The notes under the pieces were generated by a model. That model was given only the letters and a program-made list of their open reading frames with translations, did not search any database and had not been told where the DNA came from. Shown one piece after another: positions 35,794 through 48,059 of a stretch of DNA of 64,000 nt. The DNA is taken from positions 312,221,840 to 312,285,839 of the forward strand of contig CM062820.1 of NCBI GenBank assembly GCA_031772625.1, in the 5' to 3' direction. Position numbers and translations under genes: made by a program. How positions within the stretch are numbered: position 1 is the first letter of the stretch; the number at the start of each line of letters is the position of its first letter. This DNA comes from Pinus tabuliformis. Lineage: Eukaryota; Streptophyta; Pinopsida; Pinales; Pinaceae.

Positions 35794-36834
35794 TGTTATC
35801 GGGAAAAGTGTCTATTTAGAACTGCTCTATCCCACTAAGGTGTGACAGCTACCTTAGAAACAAACAGAGAAAACTACTTTTGTATTCTTCTTTATGAACT
35901 ATAAACAAAGAGGAATAGGATGAACCAACCTGTGTCTTGCGCTAGTCCTTTGATCCAATCTCTCTCCTCTTTGACAGCTTCTAGCTACCTGCTCCCTTAC
36001 TTGCCCAGCTTCGCCAAGTACCTGTAAGATCACAGAAGAAGGAAACTATACAAAGACATGGGTTTATATTCATAAATAACTTAGGATCAGATTTAAGTTA
36101 ACCATACAAATGTAACAAGCATCAATGAAACACAAGCATGGAGAAGAAACTCAAATAGTTTTATTGATATACAAGAAGATCTAGGAGGAGTTACAACCGA
36201 TGATTCCTGACCCAATATCAACCTCCCAGCAAAGAAATCGCTTCTTCAACCCCAACGAAGCATAGATCACCCAATTCTCTGATATGTATCTCAAAACCAA
36301 CAGCAATTCCTTACAATGTGAAAAATTCCAGCCTCTGGATCTCTGGGATGAGGGATCCATATATAGATGTATGCAAGGATGATGAGTCAGCTCATGATTT
36401 GATTAGTGGCTTCTCTCTGTCAGTTCTTGCTTCCACTTGGAGACTGAAGGCCTCTTACTCATCCTTGGTCGAATTCAGTGAGGCAAGTGTCATTGGAGAA
36501 GATTCTGGAAGCTTCCATTGTCTCTCCACCTCACGGAATGACAATGCCACTTGCCATTTCCCACTCAACGCACCCTGGTAGTGCATCTAGGTGTGTTGCA
36601 ATGCACCTAGCTAGTGGACTTAGGTGCTATGCAACGCACTTGGCTAGTGGAGCAGCTGAAATGATCCTGATTTGACTTATTCTGAGTAGTTTCTGGTGGA
36701 GAACTTCTGGGAGAAGCTGTAATTTGTTGACCTTGTTCCTTTAGGAGTTAGAACAACTCTTTTAGGGACTTAGGAGCCCTTGGTTTATGGACGTTTCATG
36801 CTTAGAGCTGTAAGGCACAAAAATGTCTATAACA
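35794..36834 (-). repeat. 5' LTR of element D (1041 bp)
   Basis: It runs TGTTATCGGG..CTATAACA and is the same length as 29020-30060. It is followed by the target duplication attac. Confidence 0.85.
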
Positions 36835-36839
36835 ATTAC

Positions 36840-37494
36840 CTCTCAACATGCAATGCTAGAAGAATTCTCAGACGATTGTGGAGGAGCCACGATTGATGAA
36901 GCGACTTCAGGAGGTTGTGGAGCAGCCAAAACTAGAGAAGTGGAGAGGAGATCGAGTAGAGACAGCTACTCATGCAGAGACCTCCAGTAGGGGGAAATTT
37001 TGAACCAGGTGGGCAGAGGGATCACATGCATCCATACCTCTAGGTATGAGGTGGGGTGATATGGAGTGATTGTACTAAGAAGGCTAGAATAGGGGCAGGA
37101 TCCTTGAGGTACCCAACCTCTTTGATTCGACTTTGCTATAGGAGCCCCGATGAGGAGTAGCAGAACTGGCTGAGTGGGTAGAGGCAGATGCAAATGGAGC
37201 AGCAAAGAGAGCTACAGTGTAGGAGTCCCAAGACTGTGTAGAGCTAGCAGGTTGCAACAATGCAAGAGGCACAGGAGTGTTGCACCAGTGCAGGATGGCA
37301 CAGAGAGCACTTGTCAGCAGTAGGTAGAGCTTGAGCATCAGAGTATGTTTCTAGCCCAATAGAGAGGTTAGTGGGGAGTTTTTCTTGTTTCTAGAGTTGT
37401 TGGAGCAACCACACTTGGTAGAAGTGTTGCATGCAGAACATTCCAAAGGTACAGGATCGGGTTCGAGTTGAATGCCTTTATTTTTGAGAGGGAA
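36840..37494 (+). other. 3' internal region of copia element C (right copy)
   Basis: The sequence resumes from 29019 across D. The frame reads 'SQHAMLEEFSDDCGGATIDE' and then loses coherence. No integrase, RT or RNase H motif appears before the polypurine tract 'tttttgagagggaa' at 37481-37494. So the interior of C is only about 2 kb. Confidence 0.6.
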
Positions 37495-38561
37495 TGTTGA
37501 AAATAGCAACAAGAAATGCTAAAAATAGAAGTGCTAAACATAACACTGCTATAAATAGCAGTTTGGGTACCAGTGCTGGATTGAGCAATAGGGAATGAAA
37601 AATGGAAGTGCTAAGAATATAATTTCTATTTTTAGTAGTTTGGGATGGATTCCTATTTCAGTCAGTCCCTAAACTAAAATAGTGAAGTAAAATTCGAATT
37701 TGAACTTAACAACTATTTGAAAATAAATTAATTAATTCATCATGAGTTTATTAGATGTGAAAAATCAAACATGAAGTCTATGTGAGGACATGCAACAGTT
37801 TATCCATTAATTGAGGAATTTATCCATCAATTAAAGAGATAAGGATGAGTTCTAATTTGAGTAGTAATTAGTTGGCTCAGTTAACTGAGTCAAGTCCAGT
37901 TAGATTGATTTAAACAGTTTGCTTAAATTAGTGTGAGTTCAGTTAGTTAATGCATGCTTGCATATAACCGCTGCACTTCAAATAATTGAATATTCTCTCA
38001 TGAATAACTCATACATGTCAGTTCAGATAGAGACCCAGTTAAGATCAGAGTAGGGAAAATGTACTATCAGTTGGATGGATTTTTCCTGTAAAGGAAACTC
38101 ATCCATGGAGAAGGATTTATCTCCTTCAGGATTGCGCAGTTAGATCAGAGGTTAGTGAGTGTGTGAAGAGGCCAATTCACACAAGTGGCTACATTGGACC
38201 CCAAGGAAAATTGTGCAAAGAAATAGGAGGCTTGGAGAGCAGAGGAGAAGATTTGAGAGAGGCCTTTGACTATTTATGAGCAGCAGAGGGATTGCAAAGA
38301 GAAGAGGATAGATTGTGAGCTGATTCTTTTTGTAAGCTGGACTATATTTCGACTTGTATGATAATACAGAGTTGGGGTTTTAGGATGAGGCTTTCCGCGG
38401 GTTATTTTTTCTTTGTTATATGTGATTGAGTTCTCATTCTCAGTTATATGTGTTTTCTTGATCTTTCTCAATTCGATTACGCTTTCGCAAAGTGTTGTAG
38501 AAGTAGATCTTGTATTGTGTTTTAGTATATTGCATAATCTATTGATCTACAATGGGAATTT
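37495..38561 (+). repeat. 3' LTR of copia element C (end lost)
   Basis: It begins TGTTGAAAATAG and parallels 26551-27617. The last bases (ATACA) are missing: after 'aatgggaattt' the sequence passes directly into the LTR of element B. Confidence 0.75.
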
Positions 38562-38563
38562 CT

Positions 38564-39163
38564 GTAGTTATTGCCAAAACCCTTACTAGAAACCCAATAT
38601 TAGTTGATTAACATAGCTTATCTGTATGCTTTCATTTATACTCAACAATACTTACCATTCATACTAAAGCACGCAGTAAATAAATAGTATAATTGCACTT
38701 GATATCAAACATGTAATAACATAAGAACGTATACATGAAATTCAGATAAAACTTCTCTTTATTATTCTTCTTCCTTGGTTACAGACTCAACTCTACCCTA
38801 TGCACTCAGCGACAGGGGTCTACGGACTCAGCTGCGGAATCTACTAGGCCTCTACGCACTCAGCTGCAGAGCCTCTTCCTACTACTACGACACAAGATAC
38901 TAGACTCTTTCTCTATGCTCGCTATGTTTCAGACTCCATCCATTTTCCCTCTTACTTACTTGACTCCTTTACAACTTAGAGCCTCGCTCTATTTATACAA
39001 TCCCATGGTCCATGGACCATGGGTAGGGCAACACTATATCCAAAACTTACGACAGACAACCCTATGACTCTAACATACAATTCACGGAGTTTTTACAATG
39101 ATGTTATTCAAAACTTGGGCTTTGAACCCCAAAGCATGCTGTGGGGGGATTCCATGCCCAACA
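38564..39163 (-). repeat. 5' LTR of element B, truncated
   Basis: Homologous to 17102-17721 only. The inner 275 or so bases present in 16827-17101 are absent, together with B's primer site and leader. The outer end ..GCCCAACA is intact and followed by catag. Confidence 0.75.
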
Positions 39164-40835
39164 CATAGTCTACTACTTGAAATGAGTTCTCAAAATGATG
39201 TTGGTCAGCCTGTGTCTTCATTCTGTTATGAGCTTCATGTAGATTATCTTTGAGATGATCGATCATGGCGGCACCATTCTGTAAGAGTTGATCAACTACC
39301 TATACTTTGGAACATCTAGGGATATAAGAAACTAGTGAAGGTGGGATTTGGCCATACATTTCTACATATGACATCATCTTGGTGGCTTCATGATAGTTAG
39401 TATTATACCACCATTAAGCTAAAGGCAACCACTCTACCCATTGATGTTTCTTTTATAAAGCGAAGCACCTCAGATAGGTCTCCAAACATTAGTTGACTAC
39501 TTCTATTTGACCATTTGTTTAGGGATGATAATTTATACTTATTTGGAGTTATGTGCCCTGGAGCTTGAAAATTTACTACCAAATTTTTTTGATGAATCTG
39601 GGTCTCAATCAGACATAGTGGAAGCTAGCATGTCTTGTAGTTTGAAGATCTAGTCCAAGAAAACTTGAGCCACCAATGTTGAGGTAAATGGATGTTGTAG
39701 AGCACAAAAATGATCATATTTGGAAAGTTTGTCAACAACCACCATGATTACTGATTTGTTGCCTGAATTTGGGAGACAAATAATGAAATCCATGGAAACA
39801 TCCATCCAGATGGAAATAGGGAGTGGAAATGGTTGTAAGGTTCTCTGTAGCTTGATTGTTTCCACTTTCTTGCGTTGGCATACATCATATTTAGCTACAA
39901 AAGTAAGAATCTTGTTCTTCATGTCGATCCAAAAGGAATAACAACATGCTTATTCTTAAGACTTCTAGAAACCTAAATGTCCTACAATCAGAGAGGAGTT
40001 CAACTTATCCAAGATGCGGGTTTTGAGGGTGGGTGTCTTGGATAACAATAATTGGTCCTTGTAGCGAACAATATCATCCTTCCAAGAGTAGTCTTCTGAT
40101 GAATTAGGATCTTCTCATAAGTTATTAATGAGTTGGGAGAGAGAGGCGTGGGAGAACCATTCAATACAGTCCTGGTCAATCCAATATGATATGGATAGAG
40201 AGATTTGTAGAAGGGTGCCCTCATCCTCAATTTGGCACGATAAGGCATCGTCCCCTACATTGTCAAGCCCTTTCTTGTAAATTATCTTATAATCATATCC
40301 CAAAAAACTTTCAAGTTGTTTATTTCGTTGTGACGATCATAAATGTTGGTCTAGAAAATATTTTAATATGATGGTTTGTGTGGATTTGGAAATGTTAGCC
40401 CAATAAATATGGTCAGTAGGTTTCCACTGCATGTAATATGGCCATCATTACTTTCTCACATGTAGATTGACCTAGACATTTGTCACTGAGTTGTTGATTG
40501 GTGAAAGAAAATGGTCTACCTTCTTGCATTAATACGGTGCCAATACCGGTACCTGAAGCACCACATTCAATCACAAAATATTTGGTGAAGTCTGGTAAGT
40601 CTAATACTAGAGTGGAGCACATGGCCTTTTTGAGAGCCAAGAAGGCATGCTGAGCTGCATCGATCCATAGAAATGAATTTTTCTTGAGAAGATTAGTGAG
40701 GGATCTGGAAATGCATCCATAATTATGGAGGAATTTATGATAGTAGCCCGTGAGACCCAAGAATCCCCTAAAACTCTTCAAAGTTTTTTGTTGGGACCAA
40801 CCTTGCATTGCCTCAATTTTTTTGGATAAAACCAA
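39164..40835 (-). pseudogene. Pol remnant of chromovirus A (integrase and RNase H)
   Basis: It continues the reading broken at 16826. Minus 39922-39650 is the integrase zinc end and core entry: 'VAKYDVCQRKKVET', 'ISIWMDVSMDFIICLPNSG', 'VDKLSKYDHFCALQHPFT'. In the zinc finger the first Cys of CxxC is Tyr. Minus 40303-40115 is the RNase H-integrase link ('LDNVGDDALSCQ'). Minus 40835-40413 is the RT thumb and RNase H: 'LKSFRGFLGLTGYYHKFLHN', 'LTNLLKKNSFLWIDAAQHAF', 'FVIECGASGTGIGTVLMQEG', where the RNase H catalytic Asp is changed to Gly (ECGASG). Dead. The rest of RT is missing at the right, near 40845. Confidence 0.75.
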
Positions 40836-40839
40836 ACTC

Positions 40840-41640
40840 TGTCATGAATTTCCATGCCTTTTTAAAAAAAAAAGGATTCACTAATTTCCAATTTTTCTAA
40901 AAATAATTCGCCCAAATTTTATAGTATAAAATTAATTTACCTTAAAATTCGCCAAAATTTTGTAAAGACTATATAAAATCAACAAACATTTGAATATTTT
41001 TATAAGAATATCACCAAACATTTTATTATTTGTATGTTTGAGACTAGTAAGGTTCACCACGATTTCTAAACTTTAAGATAAATATTCATCCTTAAAATTT
41101 TCACTATAGTCAATGGCTTGATCAACTCTACAATCGACTTCTACAATTAAATTTGGGATAGATTTGTAGCTTTTCAAGGCATGAAATATCCCTCATACAT
41201 GGAGTTGTAAGGTCTTCCCTCCCTTAATTTACTATCATAAAATTTAAATTACAAATTTAAACCACATTGTATCAGCATGTTGTGCCTCCCACTATAAAAT
41301 TAAAATCATATTTTTGAATTTCCAAAAATAATTGTAAAATAAAGGGCATGTTACAAACCTCATACCCTTAAAGGAACACCATACTCAGTTACCTATAAAC
41401 CATAAACAAAAAATGAGCTTTATAATTAACAACTCTTACGTTAATCTATATATTCAACAAAAATGGTTAGAGCTCCCTCATTTGGACTTCAAATTCCCAA
41501 GTTGGTTTGCAAGGTATAAAGTGCTTCCAGTGCACTTTAACCTACTACATTACTTTATTCTAGAGTGTAATATGTCTCCATTACAAGACGCATATTAGTT
41601 CAAAATTAATTATCCCTCAAATTCCCCCTGTATCACAAAC
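40840..41640 (-). repeat. Probable 3' LTR region of the family 2 gypsy
   Basis: A stretch of AT-rich DNA without ORF lies between pol of A and the left end of family 2 pol. Its first 240 bases are an inverted match to 12355-12590. By position (left of a minus-strand integrase) it should be the 3' LTR, but I could not define its ends. Confidence 0.35.
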
Positions 41641-41659
41641 CAATCAGTCACATGATTAG

Positions 41660-43801
41660 CGCCACATACATACGTTTTGAGCACATAAATCTGAAACACA
41701 TAGTGTTATTTCGCTATGGGTGGCATGGTCATTCTATAACCTATTGGTACCACCCTTTCCTAAATATGAAATAGCTCATAAAATTTAGGTGCTAATTTAG
41801 CACATGCTCCCATCGTTTGTGAGCTCCTCTTTGCTTTGACATGGAGATATAAATTCTCTCCCACTTTGAATTCTTTGTGAATTCTCTACAATTATATATA
41901 ACTCTTTTTCCTACCTTGGGATTCTTTCAACTTATGCATGATATTAATCACTTCTTACTCCATTTTGCTCAACATGTCAGGTCCAAATACCACTGTGTTG
42001 ACTAAGTCATCTCAACTAGGGGGAGTATTGCATTCTCTACCATACAATGCCTCAAAAGGACTCATCTTCAATGAATCTCGATACCCATTGTTGTATAATA
42101 TTTCAAGTAATGGTAGGAATTCTTCCCACCTGTTTAGCCAATGCATGATATAGATCCTCAACATGTCCTCTAGTATTCTATTTACCCTTTTAGATTTACC
42201 ATTTGTATGGTGATGATAGGTTGTGCTAAAAACTAGTTGAGTGTCAAAGATAGAAACAAAAAAATTTCCAAAAATTTGAGATGAACTTGGCATCCTAATA
42301 TGAAATTATCTTATTGTGTATTCCATGCAATCTTAATATTTCTTTCATAAAAATATGAGCGATGTTAATGGATTTGTGGGTGGACTTAACAAATATAAAG
42401 TGAGATTCCTTGACCAAATTTTCCACTACCACCATAATGGCATCATGTTATTTTGATGCCTTCATTAATCCCATGATGAATTACATGGATATGACTTCCC
42501 ATTTCCACTCATGGATTCGAATTGGTTGTAATAATCCTACCATATATTTGCATTCTAATTTGAGTTGTTGACATTCTAGGCATCTGGAAATATATTTAGC
42601 TTTATTGACCTATAATAAAGAAAAATGTATGTTTCTTATGATGTTTTCTTATATTTCTTTTGTGAATCTAATCCATTATGAGCTTCTTCAAGACAATCAC
42701 ACAGGGCACATACCATAATTGTTTGAACAACAACATAACATCATTAGTGAGCTTGTAATTCTTTCTTGTTGTTCCTCTAGTTTTCCTCATTGTTAATATG
42801 TTTGATTTCAAAATCAAACTCACTAATCAAATCCAGCCATATAGATTGTTTAGGAATTAGCATAGGATGATAAAAAAAGGTATCTTATAACTCCATGATA
42901 TGACATACACAGAAACCTTCTCCCAAATATGTAGTTCCTCCACATTTTTAATGCATGCATAAATTCTTCTAGTTGCAAGTACTGAGTAACATAGTTCCCC
43001 TCATGCTTATTTATTTTCCTTGACTTGTAGCATATTACATGTCCTTCTTGCATTAAGACTCCACCTATTCCCTCCTTGCAGGAATCATTGCAAAGTAGGA
43101 AATCCTCGTCTAGGTCTTTTATTCTCAAAATAGGTGCATGTTTTAGTAATTACTTGAGTCACTCAAAGCTATCTGCACACATTGATACTTATTGTAATTA
43201 TTTCCCTTCTAAAGATATGACTGATTTCCCAATCTTTGAAAAATTAATTTATGATAATATTAGGTGAATCCCCTGAAGGACCTGACCTTTGTAACATTTT
43301 GGGGAGTGGGCTACTCCATTATGGCCTTGATATTTTTTGGATCCAAAGCTACTCCTTCCTTTCAAATGACATATCCCAAATATTTTACTTGCATTTGGAA
43401 GAAATCACATTAGTTATGTTTGGCATATAGTTTCTTTTATCATAACAATTGCAACAATGCCTTTAGGTGCTCTTCATGTTGTTTTTTAATTTTCTGGTAA
43501 ACCAAAATATCATCAACAAAAACTAGAACTAACTTGTGCAATATTGGCTAAGTATATTTTTCATTAGGTAGATAAATGTGGTTGGGGCATTTGTGAGCCC
43601 AAATGGCACCATCATGAACTCGTAGTGCTTGTTCCTCATCCTAAACATTGTCTTGTGAATGTCCTCATATTTAATTCTAACTTGATGATAGATAGATCTC
43701 AGATATTTCTTGGAAAACATTGTGGCTCCTCTTAGCATATCAAATAGATCATTAGTTATGGGAAATGGGTATTTATTCTTCACTGTAGCCTTATTTAACA
43801 A
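41660..43801 (-). pseudogene. Ty3/gypsy pol remnant (family 2, copy II)
   Basis: Right to left on the minus strand: RT at 43801-43529 ('LNKATVKNKYPFPITND', 'MMVPFGLTNAPTTFIYLMKN'), RNase H at 43128-42850 ('DEDFLLCNDSCKEGIGGVLM', '[20 protein letters not shown]'), and integrase at 42293-42012 ('SSQIFGNFFVSIFDTQLVFS', 'YHHHTNGKSKRVNRILEDML', 'SLKMSPFEALYGRECNTPPS'). In the integrase the catalytic Glu of NGQ(T/V)E is replaced (GKSKRV). An integrase C-terminus is readable with stops to about 41760 ('LGACAKL..'). RT palm matches 13807-13550. Multiple frameshifts; inactive. Confidence 0.7.
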
Positions 43802-46088
43802 TCACTAATTAATGCACATTTAGAATGTATGTGGTTTTCGATTTGAAGAAATGGTGTACCAAATACATGTACTCTTTTGGATCTTGGTTTCCATCTGAAA
43901 AGGAACCCACAATTAGATTGAGTAGGAATAAAAAATAAAACAAACACATTATAACTAAGTGATAAACAAAGCATGAGAAACATAGAAAACAATGAAAAAA
44001 GCAAAACCCGGGAAAGTGGGAACAAATCCGCTTTACTGGTTATTGTAGGAAGATACAATAGTTGATTTTATAGACACTTAAGGGAGTTTTGGTGAGAAAT
44101 GGTTCTCTTAAACTCTCCAAAAGGAGGTTCCCTTCCTTCAATCCAATGCAAGAAACCCTTCTCTCAAAGAATCCAAAATAAAATCCTCTAATGGTGAATT
44201 CTCTCAATGAAAGATGATGTTGACTGCACTAGAAATTTTGGCAGCATAAGCTTTCTCTAACCTTTTCTTATTTTTGGCTCCAATTCATTTGATATTTATA
44301 GTAAAAATATTATTGCATGCCTCCCCTTAGCTCATTAATTAATATATGTGGGAGATAAGAGGACACCTTTTAGGACTCCTTAATTCCCATTCAAGATTGG
44401 AATGACTTGAAAATTGGGTTACTGTATCTTGTTCTTTCAGAAAAAACTAGATAATTCAATGTGATGTTGTCGATAGGCTACTAAGTTGTCACTTTGGTGG
44501 ATTCAGATGAATATCAGAGAGGTAGTTGTAGGGATATGTGGAAAACTACTTCGGCGCGCTTGCACAATTTTATTTTTAAAATGAACCTTTGATTTTTTAT
44601 TCCTCATAATGATTCTACTATTAATTCATACACGTGTACCTATTATTTTATGATGTTGAGTTCATCCTAACTTTTACAAGTGTTCATATAATTTTCTCAA
44701 GATAACAATTTTCCCCTAATGTCTAAGGTTATGAGGAAATGTAAAACTGAGATACGTCACGTTTTGTTGTGCCTAAAGACAAGTCCTACCAACTTTTAGA
44801 GAAAGAGTGTGTCTTGAATGGAAAGAATTAAGGGAATCCTTCTGAAAAGGTAAAAGAACCCATCTTGATATAAAATTTTATACAAAAATTTCTTATACAA
44901 AGTGTCCAAGTCCCATGCTCATGATCCCGAAATTGACTATCATATTACATGAACATAGGAAAAGTTGCATCAAAAGATCATAGACAAGCTCTTCTACTAT
45001 ATATTGAAGTAGATGGATTTTTCAATCTTTGGGGCATATCTAAAGAAAGGATTATGTGAGTTCCCCCATGGATATGGTGAATGGCATTGCTTAGGAGGGT
45101 GCAATCCTGATGCTTCAATCTTCAACCCAATGAAAGAACTACAATTGTTGCAAAGTGCGACACTCCTCCAATGTGAGAACTGTGTTGATGTTGAACATTA
45201 GAGGGGATGATGAAATCAATGTGTGATAATATTTCCAATTGTTCTAACTATAGCTAACCTGAGATGGGGAGAACAACAAACATACTAAAATTTTAAAAAG
45301 TGATTGTTGATGTCAACATAATAGAAGTGGCAACCATGTGGAAAAAAAGGTTTCTAGTAAATATGTTGGACATTGATATAGCTACTAAAGTAAGTAGTAT
45401 TGGTAAAGGCATAGTAACTAATATTGACAGTGCATTGGGAACACTAGGAATTTCCTAATATTGGAGCATGAATTAAAATGGAAGTGGTCAAAATGAAACT
45501 ATAGGGTAGTAGAAACCTAGAGTCGAGAATACAATTAAAGGAGAGGTGAATGATTGTTCTTACTAGATATGATGAGTTAGCTACAATAAGGTGATATGGT
45601 ATGAAGTGATGGAAATGCATAACATGATATGTAAATTGAGTAGAAAATATTTGGATGATATGGGTCCAACTAAGAGAAACTAGGAATTGTCATTGGGTAA
45701 TAGAAAAAATGATATGGGTGAGGGTTTTTCTCGAAAATAATATTTGTACACTTTCGAAAGGAATTTAAAAGTAGTTTTGGATATAGCAATATGGAGATGG
45801 GTGCCCCAAATGTGTGGTGGCCTACACGATTAGACAAGGGAATAGCTACAAAGAGTGGGGGACACTTTGGTTAGTCTTGGTGTGAGGTAAACGAAGTGGA
45901 GTGATTCTACAATTGGTGTGACTATGGTATGGGGTGTGGGAGGCCAAGTGAAAAATGTAGTGGGGAATTTGTGATGATCAAATAAATGAGTGACAAAGAA
46001 AGGTGGTAATAAATTATATGAAAAAAGAAAAGAGGTCATCTTCCAAGGCATGCAAGTGAATGATTCATGGGAGACAGAGAGATTTTTA
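43802..46088. other. Non-coding part of the duplicated block, copy II
   Basis: Parallel to 13808-15933. It has about 190 extra bases at 44357-44560 compared with copy I, so one copy gained or lost a segment there. ORFs (plus 45013-45201, minus 45830-46051) are not recognised. Confidence 0.4.
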
Positions 46089-46341
46089 TGCTCTTGACTT
46101 GCGAGAAATCTAGAATACCATAAATACGAAGCAATATAGCCAAAAACACAGAATTATCACATGAAATGAGATCAAATGCAAGATATGTTATTATTCAAAA
46201 GGAGAATACAATGTTCACTTTCTTCTTTGAGCAGGAAACCTCCAACAGAGCAGAGCTCAATTACAATAAGACTCGATGATCCTTTCCCTACTATCTAAGA
46301 CTATTTAGAGCTTAAGGACATCCAAAACCCTACCTAGTAAT
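46089..46341 (-). repeat. 3' LTR of chromovirus A, copy II, left part
   Basis: Same LTR as 15934-16394. It is split by element E; the other part is 60676-60863. The target duplication of E reads gtaat (46337-46341) and ataat (60676-60680). Confidence 0.75.
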
Positions 46342-47834
46342 TGTAGAGCTGTAACTAGGGTCTCTCACACTGCTAATTATCCTACATTAATAAGTCAATC
46401 CGGGAACGTTTTGTTATTGCAAGGAGTAACTCAATCCGAGGCTGTTTGTCCGAGTAATGCTCAGTAGTATAGTGTCCTAATGGTTTAAAAGGAAACAGAT
46501 GCTAAGCTGTAACGAAACTAACCCAAAAGATAAAATCACGCAAGGCAGTTGATCAGTCAAGGGTATGGAAACAATAACCTATCCCTTTAGAAACTGATAA
46601 GGAAAGGAAATCAGAGCATGGACTTATAGGTCTGGGGCTAAGCAGCGTCTTGCTGAGGCTCACGACAGCCTTAGGCCTGCTCACACACTAAAACAACAAA
46701 GGCAGGTAAATCAAGCAGCGAAAAGTAAAATGGAACAGCAATCTGGAAATGGAACAGCAGTAAAGAAATGGAACAGCAAGAATAAATGAAACAGGAATAA
46801 TAAATGGAACAACAATGATAAATGGAACAGCAATAATGGAACAGCAATCCTCAACCGTATGTACACGTTCTCTACTACCACAGCAATTTGAGAATAATGG
46901 ATGATACGACTATGTTCCTGAACGAAGTAATATTGCTTTCAAGTTTTACAAATACTATTTCACATGGATCTGATAACAGTAATATTCATACCAACATTCT
47001 GCTACAGAAATGGCTGAAAGACGTAATTTGAATGGATCCACTTATACAATGCAGAGACATGAGATAAAAGAACTCATTCAGATGTCAGTTATAACGAAAC
47101 ACAGCATATCATATAGAAGATGTATCAGATTATTGCAATAATGGAAATAAACAAACCACACAGTATAATAGTACAAAAGCAAGTGTCCTTCGGAGCTGGG
47201 CCCTTGGCTACCAATGGAACACCACCTTAAGTTACTCCAGATGCAGAGACGAAATGAACACCAAGTCTCTTATATTAATCGCATCAACAAAAGTATAACA
47301 AAGTCAGGTCTCAGAGAGACTCGATAATTACAGTTGGTTCTGGAATTGAAAATTACAAAAGACAGTCCTCCTCCGTTCAATGGTGTGGTGCCTTTATATA
47401 ACAGAAATGACGGAGGTATCTAGATAATCAAAAGATAACTTAAAGCAGTGATCCCTCAGGATCAAAGATCCTGAGGGATTCGCTAATCGTTCGATTCTTC
47501 TTTTCCCTTCTTGCGTTCTCCGTCTCAGTATCCCGCTTTCTTTCTCTGGGCTATTCGGCTCTAATTTTACTTGATCTTGTCCGCATCTGGTTCCTTGTTG
47601 GTGGGACAGTAGTTATTTTCCCTTTGCTTCTTGCTTTCAATCGCCGATCCTTTGTTTCCACGTCTTCCTGCATAGAAAACGTCAATCATTAGCACTTAAG
47701 CTTCCTTTATCGATTGTTGCACATTGTATCAAAACCCTTTATCTTCTTTGAACTCATAATGCAGAAAAGGTTACAACTATTATTGAAAAACCACTAGATT
47801 GCTAGTCAAAAGCATACCTTCCAGGTGCTCCACA
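46342..47834 (-). repeat. 3' LTR of element E (1493 bp), with 18-bp minisatellite
   Basis: It runs TGTAGAGC..GCTCCACA. At about 46729-46856 it carries roughly seven imperfect 18-bp units of the form 'aaatggaacagcaataat'. The unit core GGAACAGCA recurs in other parts of E. A TATA-like 'tttatataacag' is seen at 47393. Confidence 0.9.
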
Positions 47835-48059
47835 CACCCCCCTGCTTACCCTGTTTCATGGCCTCATGAAAACATTGTAGTTGAGATGCAAGGCGGTGAG
47901 AGAATAGGCCGGAGAAGGGATCTCGTGAGGTGGCTGGCAACCGTGATGAGCAACTAGATGGTCAAAGAACTGGTCTATTTGATCTGCAGGCATCTCATAT
48001 AAGGCCTGATATCCGGGTGCAGGGTGCCAAATAATTGGACTGCGAAATCGATACCCTAA

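Larger units (their letters stand above)
29020..36834 (-). mobile_element. Element D: Tat-like LTR retrotransposon, gag-protease only
   Basis: A complete 7815-bp insert in copia C. It has equal LTRs of 1041 bp and perfect 5-bp target duplications, attac at 29015-29019 and 36835-36839. The primer site next to the right LTR and the polypurine tract next to the left LTR both set minus orientation. The only substantial ORF encodes gag zinc knuckles and an aspartic protease; no RT, RNase H or integrase is present in the 5.7-kb interior. It looks like a non-autonomous element that uses enzymes from a relative. By eye the LTRs differ at about 24 positions (about 2.3%). Confidence 0.85.
16827..39163 (-). 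mobile_element. Element B: Ty3/gypsy LTR retrotransposon, with nested insertions
   Basis: B begins TGTTGG (16827) and ends CCAACA (39163), a 6-bp inverted terminus. Flanking 5-bp sites are aatag (16822-16826) and catag (39164-39168), a 4/5 match consistent with a decayed target duplication. Removing B rejoins chromovirus A: the flanks line up with the uninterrupted copy at 61245-61275. From right to left the minus strand carries gag, protease, a gag-like module, RT-RNase H and integrase without a chromodomain. The right LTR has lost its inner 270-odd bases and the primer site. B contains a PLE (22890-24681) and copia C (25971-38561), which itself holds D. All B genes are broken. Confidence 0.8.
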
